A stretch of 64,000 nucleotides of DNA from Blastococcus sp. TML/M2B (GTDB taxonomy: Bacteria > Actinomycetota > Actinomycetes > Mycobacteriales > Geodermatophilaceae): assembly GCF_016612865.1 (NCBI RefSeq), contig NZ_JAENZZ010000003.1, positions 124,001 through 188,000 on the forward strand, written 5' to 3'. The translations under genes and the position numbers were made by a program. Each line of letters starts with the position of its first letter. Positions within the stretch are counted from its first letter, which is position 1. Below, piece by piece: positions 55,299 through 63,928 of the stretch. The notes beneath the pieces are model-generated. The model saw only the letters and a list, made by a program, of their open reading frames with translations. It made no database searches and was not told where the DNA came from.

Positions 55299-56600
55299 GG
55301 GGGCTGCTCGCCGAGGTCGCGGCCGCCACCGGGCTGCCCGCCGGGCCGGTCGAGGTGAGCGGCACCCCCGGCCTGGGCGGTCCGCTGGCGGTCGACGAGC
55401 TGGTGACCGGCGCCGTCGCCGCGCAGCTGCTGGCCGCCCGGGCGCTCCGCGGCGACGACGCGCCGGTGCGGATCGACGGGCCGCACGTCGGGCTCGCGGT
55501 GCGCAGCGAGCGGTACGCCCGGCTGGCCGGGCGGCCGGTGGGGCTCGGCTTCGCCCCGCTGTCCCGCTTCTTCGCCACCTCCGACGGCTGGGTGCGGCTG
55601 CACGGCAACTACGCCCACCACCGGGCGGCCGCGGCGACCGTCCTGGGCTCGGAGGACCCCGCGCAGGTCGCGCGAGTGGCGACCCGCTGGCGGGCCGAGG
55701 AGCTGGAGAGCGCGGTCGTCGCGGCCGGTGGTGCGGCGGCCGCCGTCCGGACGCCGGAGGGCTGGGCCGCGTCGGAGCCCGGCCGGGCGGTGGCCGGGCT
55801 GCCGCTGCTGGAGCTGCGCCGCAGTGCCGAGGCCCCGCCCCGCCGTCCGCCGCTCGAGGGGCTGCGCGTCCTGGACCTCACGCGGGTCATCGCCGGCCCG
55901 GTGGCCACGCGGGTGCTCGCCTCGCACGGCGCGGACGTGCTGCGCGTGGACGGGCCGCAGCTGCCCGACCTGCCCGGCGGGCTGCTGGACACCGGCGTCG
56001 GCAAGCGGCACGTGGTGCTCGACCTGGCCGCGGCCCGCGACCGCGCCACGGTCGAGGAGCTGCTCGCCGGGGCCGACGTCGTCGTGCAGGGCTACCGGCC
56101 GGGTGCGCTGGACGCCTTCGGCCTGGACCCCGCCGCGCTGGCGGAGCGGCACCCGCACCTCGTCGTCGTCCGCATCTCCGCCTGGGGACTGCACGGGCCG
56201 TGGGCCGGCCACCGCGGCTTCGACTCGCTGGTGCAGGCCGCGAGCGGGATCGCGACGGTCTGCGGCTCCCCGGAGCAGCCCGGCGCACTGCCGGCGCAGG
56301 CCCTCGACCACGCGACCGGCTACCTCGCCGCCGCGACCGTGCTGGCCGGGCTGGTGCGGCAGCGGGCCGAGGGCGGCGGCTGGCACGGGGAGCTGTCGCT
56401 GGCGCAGACCGCGCGGTGGCTGCTGGACGCGCCGCGCGACCCGTCGTCCCCGGCGCCGGACCCCGATCCCGCGCCCTACCATGCAACGCCTGGACTCGCC
56501 GGGCGGGCCGGTCGAGGTCGTGGCCCCGCCTGGTTCCCCGCCGTGGACGTCGGCGGCCGTGCTGCCGCCGGTCACCGAACCGGCCTGGCGCGAGCGGTGA
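55295..56600 (+). CDS. Class III CoA-transferase (CaiB/BaiF), frameshifted
   Basis: Family III acyl-CoA transferase. GTG start 55295 (VRGLLAEVAAATGLPAGPV). The conserved part is GLRVLDLTRVIAGPVATRVL (about 190-209), LDLAAARDRATVEELLAGAD and VRISAWGLHGPWAGHRGFDS. The catalytic Asp in many family members lies at GFDS. Near 56478 the frame breaks (+1): the last 40 residues (MQRLDSPGGPVEVVAPPGSP...EPAWRER) are read one frame over and end at 56600. Restored length about 435 residues. Without the correction the frame runs through into the next gene as a false fusion. Confidence 0.87.
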
Positions 56601-57478
56601 CCGTCGACCTGGCCGCGGCCGGTGCGTTCCTGGCCGCGCACGGGCGGCTGCTCGACCGGCGCCGCTTCGAGCTGCTCACCGGCGCCGGGGACGCCGACGC
56701 CGTCGTCGCGGCCGTCGACGGCTACCGCAACCCCGACGGCGGCTACGGCTGGGGCCTGGAGCCGGACCTCCGCTCGGCGACCAGCCAGCCCGGCGGCGCG
56801 CTGCACGCGCTGGAGGCGTTCGCCGACCTGGCACCGGTCGCCACGCCCCGCGCGGCGCAGGTGTGCGACTGGCTGGCGTCGGTCTCCCTGCCCGACGGCG
56901 GCGTGCCGTTCGCGCTCCCGGTGCCCGATCCCGCGGCGTGCGCGCCGTTCTGGGTGCAGGCGGACGCGGCGACGTCGTCGCTGCAGCTCACCGGCGTGAT
57001 CGCCGCGACCGCGTACCGGGTGCCCGGCCTCGACCCGGCCACGACCCCCTGGCTGGCGCGGGCGACGGCGTACTGCCTGGATGCGATCCGGGAGCTGGAC
57101 GCCTCGGTGCACGCGATGGAGCTGGCGTTCGCGGTCCAGTTCCTCGACGCGGCCGGCCGCTCGGTGCCGGAGGCCGCCGACCTGGTCGACCGGGTGCGGC
57201 CCTGGATCCCCGCCGACGGGCTGCTGCACGTGGCCGGCGGGGCCGAGGGCGAGTTCATGCGACCGCTGGACTTCGCGCCGTTCCCCGGCGGCCCGGCCCG
57301 CGCGCTGTTCGCGCCGTCCGTGGTCGAGGCCGAGCTGGACCGGCTGGCCGCGGGGCAGCAGGACGACGGCGGCTGGACCGTCGACTTCGACAGCTACTCA
57401 CCCGCGGCGGCGCTGGAGTGGCGCGGGCACGCCACCGTGCGGGCGCTCGTGCTGCTGCGCGCCAACGGACGCCTCTGA
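56597..57478 (+). CDS. Terpene-cyclase/prenyltransferase-like toroid protein
   Basis: 293 residues. Repeat motifs of the squalene-cyclase/prenyltransferase alpha-toroid: VAAVDGYRNPDGGYGWGLEP (about 36-55), VSLPDGGVPFAL and QQDDGGWTVDFDSYSPAAAL. No DxDD or HXXCC motif, so catalytic activity is not evident; it may be a binding or structural protein. GTG start inside the end of the CoA-transferase gene (GTGA overlap). Last gene of the plus-strand group. Confidence 0.85.
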   Translation: MTVDLAAAGAFLAAHGRLLDRRRFELLTGAGDADAVVAAVDGYRNPDGGYGWGLEPDLRSATSQPGGALHALEAFADLAPVATPRAAQVCDWLASVSLPDGGVPFALPVPDPAACAPFWVQADAATSSLQLTGVIAATAYRVPGLDPATTPWLARATAYCLDAIRELDASVHAMELAFAVQFLDAAGRSVPEAADLVDRVRPWIPADGLLHVAGGAEGEFMRPLDFAPFPGGPARALFAPSVVEAELDRLAAGQQDDGGWTVDFDSYSPAAALEWRGHATVRALVLLRANGRL

Positions 57479-57499
57479 GGTGTCGTCTCCGGGCCACGC

Positions 57500-57548
57500 T
57501 GTGCGCGAGTCGGCAGTTCCGGGCTCCCGACCTGCCGACCGGCGCACA
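57500..57548. terminator. Bidirectional terminator with internal loop
   Basis: TGTGCGC / GCGCACA and TCGGCAG / CTGCCGA form two stacked 7-bp stems separated by a symmetric 3-nt loop, between convergent genes. Confidence 0.7.
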
Positions 57549-57561
57549 CCGTCGGCGGGCC

Positions 57562-58167
57562 TCAGACCGGGCGGAGCACCGCGACGAGGAAGTCCGCGTC
57601 GGGGGTGAACGGGCGCAGGTCCCAGGTGGACAGCAGCAGGTCCTCGGCCCACCCGGTCGCGCGGGCGTCGGCCAGGAACTCGTCGAACTCGTAGCCGCGG
57701 CCGGCGCCGAAGCCGAAGACCGCCCGGCCGTCGGCGGCGATCACGTCGCGCAGCCGGCGCAGCACCTGCCGACGGGTGCTCTCGGCCAGGAACGCCATGA
57801 CGTTGCCCGCGCAGACGATCGCGTCGAAGGCGCCGTCGACGCCGGCCGCCCGCAGGTCCAGCTCGGCGAGGTCCTGCACCAGCCAGCGCGGGCCGGGGTG
57901 GTCCTCCTCGGCGGCCGCGATCAGCACCGGGTCGCCGTCGACCCCGACCACGCGGTGCCCGACCTCGTGCAGGTGGGCGCCCACCCGGCCCGGGCCGCAG
58001 CCGGCGTCGAGCACCCGCGAGCCGCGCGGCAGCATCGCGTCGACCAGCCGCGCCTCGCCGACGAGGTCCACGCCCTGGGCCGCCAGCGCCCGGAACCGCT
58101 CGACGTAGGCGGTCGAGTGCGAGGGGTCCTCCTCGGTCATCCGCATCCACGCGCTCTGCTCGGTCAC
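57562..58167 (-). CDS. SAM-dependent methyltransferase
   Basis: 201 residues, class I Rossmann methyltransferase. Motif I: VLDAGCGPGRVGAHLHEVGH (about 52-71); acidic residue after strand 2: VVGVDGDPVLI; FDAIVCAGNVMAFL after strand 4. Substrate unknown. GTG start at 58167, 10 bases after the stop of the FAD-oxidase gene; TAGAAC precedes it by 7 bases. Confidence 0.88.
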   Translation of the reverse strand: MTEQSAWMRMTEEDPSHSTAYVERFRALAAQGVDLVGEARLVDAMLPRGSRVLDAGCGPGRVGAHLHEVGHRVVGVDGDPVLIAAAEEDHPGPRWLVQDLAELDLRAAGVDGAFDAIVCAGNVMAFLAESTRRQVLRRLRDVIAADGRAVFGFGAGRGYEFDEFLADARATGWAEDLLLSTWDLRPFTPDADFLVAVLRPV

Positions 58168-58177
58168 GCCCCCCGTT

Positions 58178-59734
58178 CTACACGGGGTCGACGAGCACCC
58201 CCGGGTTGAGGACGCCGGCCGGGTCCAGCGCGGCCTTCGCGGCCCGCAGCGCGACGGCGAACGGATCGGGGCGCTGCCGGTCGTAGCCGGGGCGGTGGTC
58301 GCGGCCGACGGCGTGGTGGTGCGTGACGGTGGCGCGCAGCCGGGTCAGCACCTCCATCGCGGCGGTCTTCACGTCGTCCCACATGGCGACCTCGGAGCCT
58401 GGCCGGCCGACCCCGACGACGGTGAAGTACGGCGCCGGGCCGTCCGGGTAGACGTGCGTGAACCGGCAGTTGACCAGGCCCGGCGCGCCGGTGACCTCGC
58501 GGACCGCGGCGCCCACCTCGGCCTGCACCGTCGCGTAGAGCTCGTCCACGCGGTCCCACGTGGTGGCGGTCTCGAAGGTCTCGACGACGGCGCTCATCCG
58601 CGCCAGCCCGTCCCGGCCGTAGGGGGCGCGCAGGAACGACGACCGCCAGGCGTCGGCGGCGGCGTCCCGGGGGCCGTCCGCGCGGGGTGCGACGACCCCG
58701 CCGTGGTCGCTGGCCAGGTCGGTGAGCTCGGCCAGCCGCGACTCCACCGGGTGGTGCGCGGACTCGACGCCCAGCACGAGCACGCAGCTCCCGTCCGCCG
58801 AGGCGCCCGAGGTGGCGGCCTCGCCGGCGTCGAGCAACCGGCAGTTCGCGGGGTGCAGGCCGGCCTGCGAGACGGCGCGGACCGCGCCCGTCGCGGTGGC
58901 CATGTCGCGGAAGGTCACCGACGCGGAGGCCTTGAACCGCGGCCGGTCCTGCAGCCGCATCCAGGCCTCGGTGATGACGCCGAGGGTGCCCTCCGAGCCG
59001 AGGAACATCCGGTCCGGCGAGGGCCCGGCGCCCGAGCCGGGCAGCCGCCACGACTCGCTGACGCCCACCGGCGTCACCACGCGCATCGACTCGACCAGGT
59101 CGTCGATGTGGGTGAGGACGGTCGCGAAGTGCCCGCCGGCGCGGGTGGCCAGCCAGCCGCCGAGCGTGGAGAACTCGAAGCTCTGCGGGTAGTGCCGCAG
59201 CGTCAGCCCGTGCGGGCGCAGCTGCTCCTCGAGCACCGGGCCCAGCGCACCACCCTGGATGCGGGCCGCCCGGCTGGTCCGGTCGATCTCCAGGACGCGG
59301 TCCAGCGCGGTGAGGTCCATCGACACCCACGGGCGCTCGCCGCGGTACTCGACGCCGCCGACCACCGAGCTGCCGCCGCCGAAGGGCACCACGACGACGC
59401 CGGCCGTCGTCGCCCAGTCGAGCAGCCGGACGACGTCGGCCTCGTCCGCGGGGTGCGCGACGGCGTCCGGCGCCCCGGGCAGCTCGCCGGAGAGCGCGCG
59501 GACGACGTCCCGGTAGGCCTTGCCGTAGGCGTGCCGGGCCCGGTCGTCGTGGTCGGTGGTGACCGGCAGCCCGTCGGGGGCGGTCACCCGGGAGGTGGGC
59601 AGGACGACGTCGGCGAGCGCCGGGACCGGCCGCGGCCGGTCGGGCAGCCCGGGCAGCGCCGCCGCGCGGGCGGTGCACTGCTCGTCGGTCAGCGCCTGGT
59701 CCTCCGTGCCCCAGCCCCACCACGACCTCGTCAC
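58178..59734 (-). CDS. FAD-linked oxidase, alkylglycerone-phosphate synthase-like
   Basis: 518 residues. It begins VTRSWWGWGTEDQALTDEQ, where WWGWG is common in AGPS-like proteins. The FAD-binding PCMH domain (about 90-270) has VVPFGGGSSVVGGVEYRGE, IDRTSRAARIQGGALGPVLE and FSTLGGWLATRAGGHFATVL. C-terminal FAD oxidase domain with RFTHVYPDGPAPYFTVVGVG, VTHHHAVGRDHRPGY and LDPAGVLNPGVLV. Human AGPS makes ether lipids; mycobacterial relatives (AgpS) are annotated by similarity only. The GTG start overlaps the stop of dinB by 4 bp. Confidence 0.88.
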   Translation of the reverse strand: MTRSWWGWGTEDQALTDEQCTARAAALPGLPDRPRPVPALADVVLPTSRVTAPDGLPVTTDHDDRARHAYGKAYRDVVRALSGELPGAPDAVAHPADEADVVRLLDWATTAGVVVVPFGGGSSVVGGVEYRGERPWVSMDLTALDRVLEIDRTSRAARIQGGALGPVLEEQLRPHGLTLRHYPQSFEFSTLGGWLATRAGGHFATVLTHIDDLVESMRVVTPVGVSESWRLPGSGAGPSPDRMFLGSEGTLGVITEAWMRLQDRPRFKASASVTFRDMATATGAVRAVSQAGLHPANCRLLDAGEAATSGASADGSCVLVLGVESAHHPVESRLAELTDLASDHGGVVAPRADGPRDAAADAWRSSFLRAPYGRDGLARMSAVVETFETATTWDRVDELYATVQAEVGAAVREVTGAPGLVNCRFTHVYPDGPAPYFTVVGVGRPGSEVAMWDDVKTAAMEVLTRLRATVTHHHAVGRDHRPGYDRQRPDPFAVALRAAKAALDPAGVLNPGVLVDPV

Positions 59735-61092
59735 CCGCCGCAGTCTGCCGCAGGGTCCTCTCGCCAGTCCGGCGGGTCCGCCGGGTGCAGCAGCGGGTCG
59801 TCCGCGGCGAGCGTGCGCACCGGACCGGGCGCGGTGAGCGGCCCCTCGAAGCGCACCGTCACCCGGCCCAGCCCGCGGCCCCACACCCAGCCGGCACCGA
59901 GCTCGTCGTGCCGCACGTCCTGCCCGGGCCACCAGCGCTTGTCCGCCGGCAGCGGCTCGGGCGGCAGGTCGACCGCGGTGCTGGTCTCCTCGGCGGCCGA
60001 CACCGGTGAGCCGTCGTCCTCCTCGGCGAACAGGTCGCCCTGCGCGTAGAGCGAGAGCCCGGAGACCCCGACGCCGAGCAGCCGCAGGCCGCCCTCGGCA
60101 CCGGCGTCGGCGAGCAGCCGGCGAGCGACGGCGGCGATCTGCCGGGCGTCGTCGGTGGGCTGCGGGAGCGTCTGCGAGCGGGTGAGGGTGGTGAAGTCGT
60201 AGCGGCGGAGCTTGAGGGTGACCGTGCGGCCGGAGAAGGCGGAGTCGCGCAGCCGCTTGCCGACCCGCGTCGCCATGGAGTCGATCTCCCGGCCCAGGAC
60301 GGCGAGGTCGGTGAGGTCGCGCTCGAAGGTCTCCTCGTGCGAGACCGACTTCGCCTCGCGGTCGGGGACGACGGCGCGGTCGTCCTCGGCGCGGGCCAGC
60401 GCGTGGAGGCCCGCGCCGTGCGCGCGCCCGGCCAGCGCGACGAGGTCGGCGAGGGAACGGGCCGCGAGATCTCCCACCGTCTTGATGCCGACCTGGTGCA
60501 GCCGCTCCGCCGTCGCCGGGCCGACGCCGCCCAGCGTGGTCACCGGGAGCGGGTGCAGCAGGTCGAGCTCGTCGCCGGGCGGGACGACGACCAGCCCGTC
60601 GGGCTTCTGCAGCTCCGAGCCGATCTTGGCCATCAGCTTCGACGAGCCGATGCCCACCGAGCCGGTCACGCCCCCGGTGGCCGCGGCGATCCGCTCCTTG
60701 AGGGCCCGGCCGAGTTCCGTCACACCCGCGACCGACAGGTCGTGCCCGCCGGCGGCGAGGTCGACGTAGGCCTCGTCGATCGAGACCGGCTCGACCAGCG
60801 GTGACAGCTCGCGGAGCATCCCCATCACGACGTCGGAGGTCCGGCGGTAGGCGGCGAACCGGCCGCCGAGGAACGCCGTCCCCGACGGGCAGCGGCGCCG
60901 GGCCTCGGCGGTGGACATCGCCGAGCGGGCACCGTAGGCGCGCGCCTCGTAGGACGCCGTCGCCACCACACCCCGGCCGCCCACCCCGCCGACGACGACC
61001 GGCCGCCCGCGCAGCGAGGGCTTGTCGCGCTGCTCGACGGCGGCGAAGAAGGCGTCGAGGTCGAGGTGCAGCACGCTCGCCTCCCGCCTCAC
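59731..61092 (-). CDS. dinB: DNA polymerase IV
   Basis: Y-family translesion polymerase. 453 residues. Catalytic motifs: LHLDLDAFFAAVEQRDKPS (about 8-26) and VEPVSIDEAYVDLAAGG (about 99-115). HhH region TLGGVGPATAERLHQVGIK; little-finger domain LKLRRYDFTTLTRSQTLPQP. A beta-clamp-binding motif QGDLF follows, then an actinobacterial C-terminal extension (about 85 residues) with WWPGQDVRHDELGAGWVWGR. GTG 61092 is given; GTG 61074, 5 bases after GGGAGG, is also plausible. Confidence 0.94.
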   Translation of the reverse strand: MRREASVLHLDLDAFFAAVEQRDKPSLRGRPVVVGGVGGRGVVATASYEARAYGARSAMSTAEARRRCPSGTAFLGGRFAAYRRTSDVVMGMLRELSPLVEPVSIDEAYVDLAAGGHDLSVAGVTELGRALKERIAAATGGVTGSVGIGSSKLMAKIGSELQKPDGLVVVPPGDELDLLHPLPVTTLGGVGPATAERLHQVGIKTVGDLAARSLADLVALAGRAHGAGLHALARAEDDRAVVPDREAKSVSHEETFERDLTDLAVLGREIDSMATRVGKRLRDSAFSGRTVTLKLRRYDFTTLTRSQTLPQPTDDARQIAAVARRLLADAGAEGGLRLLGVGVSGLSLYAQGDLFAEEDDGSPVSAAEETSTAVDLPPEPLPADKRWWPGQDVRHDELGAGWVWGRGLGRVTVRFEGPLTAPGPVRTLAADDPLLHPADPPDWREDPAADCGG

Positions 61093-61109
61093 CCCTCCAT
61101 CCTCCCCGC

Positions 61110-61115
61110 TACGTT
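61110..61115 (+). promoter_or_regulatory. -10 box of leaderless DinB-fold gene
   Basis: TACGTT, 7 bases before the GTG start at 61123, with no ribosome binding site. Confidence 0.45.
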
Positions 61116-61122
61116 CGATCCC

Positions 61123-61668
61123 GTGACGGACGGCGGGCAGGGCGAGCACGACCGCGTCGAGCCGCCGCCGGCGGGCGACGAGCTCGCCGTGCTGACCGGG
61201 TTCCTGGACTACCAGCGCGCGACGCTGGCCTGGAAGACCCGCGGGCTGGACGCCGAGGGCCTGGGGGTGACCGTGGCCGCCTCCACCGTGACGCTGGGCG
61301 GGCTGCTCAAGCACCTCGCCTTCGTCGAGGAGATGTGGCTCTCCCGGCGGCTGCTCGGGCGCGACTGGGGCCCGGCGTTCGCCGACGTCGACTGGGACGA
61401 CGACCCGGACTGGGAGTGGCACTCCGCGGCCGACGACACCCCGGAGCAGCTGCGCGCGCTGTGGTCGGGCGCCGTCGAGCGGTCCCGGGTCATCCTGGCC
61501 GAGGCGGTGGCCGACGGCGGCCTGGACCGGCTCGCCGCCGCGAGCTCGCCGGACGGCACCACGCCCAGCCTGCGCTGGATCCTCGTGCACCGGATCGAGG
61601 AGTACGCCCGGCACAACGGGCACGCCGACCTGATCCGGGAGTGGATCGACGGCGAGGTCGGCGAGTAG
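61123..61668 (+). CDS. DinB-fold protein (DUF664)
   Basis: 181 residues, four-helix DinB fold. Seen: LTGFLDYQRATLAWKTRGL (about 25-43), LGGLLKHLAFVEEMWLSRRL (about 60-79) and RWILVHRIEEYARHNGHADL (about 148-167), giving the three His/Glu metal-ligand positions of the family. Many actinobacterial members are mycothiol-dependent transferases; this is possible but not shown. Divergent from dinB; GTG start apparently leaderless. Confidence 0.9.
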   Translation: MTDGGQGEHDRVEPPPAGDELAVLTGFLDYQRATLAWKTRGLDAEGLGVTVAASTVTLGGLLKHLAFVEEMWLSRRLLGRDWGPAFADVDWDDDPDWEWHSAADDTPEQLRALWSGAVERSRVILAEAVADGGLDRLAAASSPDGTTPSLRWILVHRIEEYARHNGHADLIREWIDGEVGE

Positions 61669-61756
61669 CCGGTTCACCCGACTGTGGACAGCCGTGGCGT
61701 GGGCGTACCGGAACTGCGAAGCTGCAGGTCGGACGGGGACGAGGAGGGCGCGCGGA

Positions 61757-62303
61757 GTGGCAACGGTCTTCCTCGTCCTGGGTGCCGTCGGCCTCGTCGT
61801 CCTCGTGGTCTCGCTGTTCGTCGGTGAGCTCGACCTGGGCCTGGGCGACGCCGAGGGGCCCTTCTCGCTGCCGGCGATCGCGGCGCTGATCGGCGGCGTC
61901 GGCTTCGGCGGTGCCGCCGCCACGGCGCTGCTCCCGGATGACCTGCCCGACGGCGCGGCCGCGCTGCTCGCGGCCGCCGCCCGGTCTCGTCGTCGCAGTC
62001 CCCCTCGCCTGGGGTGCGATCCGGCTCTCCCGCGCGCTCACCGACATGCCGACCGAGCCGACGCTCACCCGCCACTCGCTGATCGGCGCCCAGGGCGTCG
62101 TCGTCTCCGCCGTCCCGAGCACCGGGTACGGGGAGGTCCGGCTCGCGCTGGCCGGGCAGCAGCTCAAGTACTCGGCCCGCAGCGCCGTCGCGCTGCCGGC
62201 CGGCACGCCCGTCTACGTGATCGACACCCTCAGCGAGACCGCGGTCGAGGTCGTCTCCACCGCTGCCGACCCCCTTCCCCTGCCCGGAGGCGACCCCTCG
62301 TGA
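61757..62303 (+). CDS. NfeD-like membrane protein, frameshifted
   Basis: Short NfeD-type protein: N-terminal membrane segments (ATVFLVLGAVGLVVLVVSLF; LPAIAALIGGVGFGGAAATA) and, after a third segment, an OB-like C-terminal domain (HSLIGAQGVVVSAVPSTGYG, YGEVRLALAGQQLKYSAR). Near 61980 one extra C shifts the frame: LLAAAA should continue GLVVAVPLAWGAIRLSRALT. Restored length about 181 residues. GTG start with no strong ribosome binding site. It overlaps the flotillin gene by 4 bp; NfeD and flotillin are partners in many bacteria. Confidence 0.85.
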
Positions 62304-63823
62304 CGCTGCTCTACGCCATCGGTGGCCTCGCCGCCCTGGTCATCCTGCTGGTGCTGCTCGTGCTCTCCCGGATCAAGGTGGCCGGCCCGAACCAGGCCTT
62401 CCTGGTCACCGGGCGGCAGGGCCGGCAGATCACCGACGCCGCCGGCGTGGTGTCGCGGGACAGCTCGGGCCAGAAGGTCGTCATGGGCGCCAGCGTCTTC
62501 GTGCTGCCCGTCGTCCAGAAGCTGCACACGATGGACCTGTCCAGCCGCCGGATCCCGGTGGGCATCCGGGGCGCGGTGTCCAAGCAGGGCGTGAAGTGCG
62601 ACCTCGAGGGCGTCGCGATCGTGAAGGTCGGCGGCACCGAGGACTCGATCCGCGCCGCCGCACAGCGGTTCCTCAACCAGCAGGAGGGCATCGACACCTT
62701 CACCTCGGAGGTGCTGGCCGGTGCGCTGCGCTCGATCGTGGGCCGGCTGACGATCGAGGAGATCATCCGCGACCGCGCGGCGTTCGCCTCCGCCGTCGCC
62801 GAGGAGGCGGAGTCCTCGCTGACCGGGCAGGGCCTGGTGCTGGACACCTTCCAGCTGCAGGACATCCAGGCCGAGGGCTCCTACCTCGCCGACCTGGGCC
62901 GCCCCGAGGCCGCGCGGGTGCTCAAGGAGGCCAGCATCGCCGAGGCGCGCGCCCGGCAGGCCGCGCAGCAGGAGCAGCTGCTGGCCGACGAGGCGATCGC
63001 GGTCGCCCAGCGGCAGCTGGCGCTGCGCCAGGCCGAGATCACCGCCGAGACCGACGCCGCGAAGGCCCGCGCCGCCGCGGCCGGGCCGCTCGCCCAGGCC
63101 GCGCAGGACCAGGCCGTGCTCATGGAGCAGGAGAAGGTCGCCGAGCGGACGGCGTCGCTGACCGAGCGGCAGCTGGACACCCAGGTGCGCCGCCCCGCCG
63201 ACGCGCAGCGGTACAAGGTCGAGCAGGAGGCGGAGGGCCGCAAGAACTCGGCGATCCTCACCGCCGAGGCGCAGCGGCAGGCGACGATCGCCGCGGCCCA
63301 GGCCGCCGCCGAGCAGGCGAAGCTCTCCGGTGAGGGCGAGCGGGCCCGCCGCTCGGCCCTGGCCGAGGCGGAGGCGATCGAGGGCGCGAAGCGCGGTGAG
63401 GCCGAGAAGCTGCGCCGCCAGGCCATCGCCGACGCCGTGGAGCGCGAGGGTGCCGCCGAGGCGGCCGCGATCCTCGCCCGCGGCCAGGCCGAGGCCGAGG
63501 CGATGGACGCCCGCTCCGACGCGTTCGCCAAGTACGGCGAGGCAGCGATCCTGGAGATGCTGGTCAAGGTGCTGCCCGACGTCGTGGGCGCGGCGTCGGC
63601 CCCGCTGGCCGGCGTGGACAAGATGACCGTCATCTCCACCGACGGCGCGGGTTCGCTCGGCAGGTCGGTCGCCTCGAACGTCGCGCAGGGGCTGCAGCTC
63701 TCCGGCGACCTCACCGGCATCGACGTCGCCGCGCTGCTCCGCCGCCTCGGCGGCGCCCCTGGCACCGAGCCGGTCAGCATCCCGGTCACGGGCGACGGCG
63801 CGAACGGCAACGGGCTCGCCTGA
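62300..63823 (+). CDS. Flotillin-like SPFH protein
   Basis: 507 residues. N-terminal membrane segment YAIGGLAALVILLVLLVLSR (about 4-23), then the SPFH domain: VAGPNQAFLVTGRQGRQITD, LDLSSRRIPVGIRGAVSKQG and IRDRAAFASAVAEEAESSLT. A long coiled coil (about 210-415) rich in Glu/Ala/Gln (EAEAIEGAKRGEAEKLRRQA). C-terminal part with ILEMLVKVLPDVVGAASAPL. Probably organises membrane microdomains with the NfeD partner. GTG start at 62300. Confidence 0.93.
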   Translation: MTLLYAIGGLAALVILLVLLVLSRIKVAGPNQAFLVTGRQGRQITDAAGVVSRDSSGQKVVMGASVFVLPVVQKLHTMDLSSRRIPVGIRGAVSKQGVKCDLEGVAIVKVGGTEDSIRAAAQRFLNQQEGIDTFTSEVLAGALRSIVGRLTIEEIIRDRAAFASAVAEEAESSLTGQGLVLDTFQLQDIQAEGSYLADLGRPEAARVLKEASIAEARARQAAQQEQLLADEAIAVAQRQLALRQAEITAETDAAKARAAAAGPLAQAAQDQAVLMEQEKVAERTASLTERQLDTQVRRPADAQRYKVEQEAEGRKNSAILTAEAQRQATIAAAQAAAEQAKLSGEGERARRSALAEAEAIEGAKRGEAEKLRRQAIADAVEREGAAEAAAILARGQAEAEAMDARSDAFAKYGEAAILEMLVKVLPDVVGAASAPLAGVDKMTVISTDGAGSLGRSVASNVAQGLQLSGDLTGIDVAALLRRLGGAPGTEPVSIPVTGDGANGNGLA

Positions 63824-63928
63824 CCCGGGCCCACTGTGCGGGCGTTCTCCGGACGTTGCCGGGACGATCGCGCCCGCATCGTCCGGAACGGGTCCGCAGA
63901 GTCGCGCCTGCGGGGGCCGGGCGGGACG

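Noticed and set aside
54950-57478. Apparent CoA-transferase/toroid fusion protein
   Set aside because: The true CoA-transferase C-terminus and stop lie one frame over, with a GTGA overlap to a normal GTG start.
4102-62303. Programmed ribosomal frameshifting in the nine broken genes
   Set aside because: No slippery heptamer or downstream structure is shared, and the proteins are not families known for recoding.
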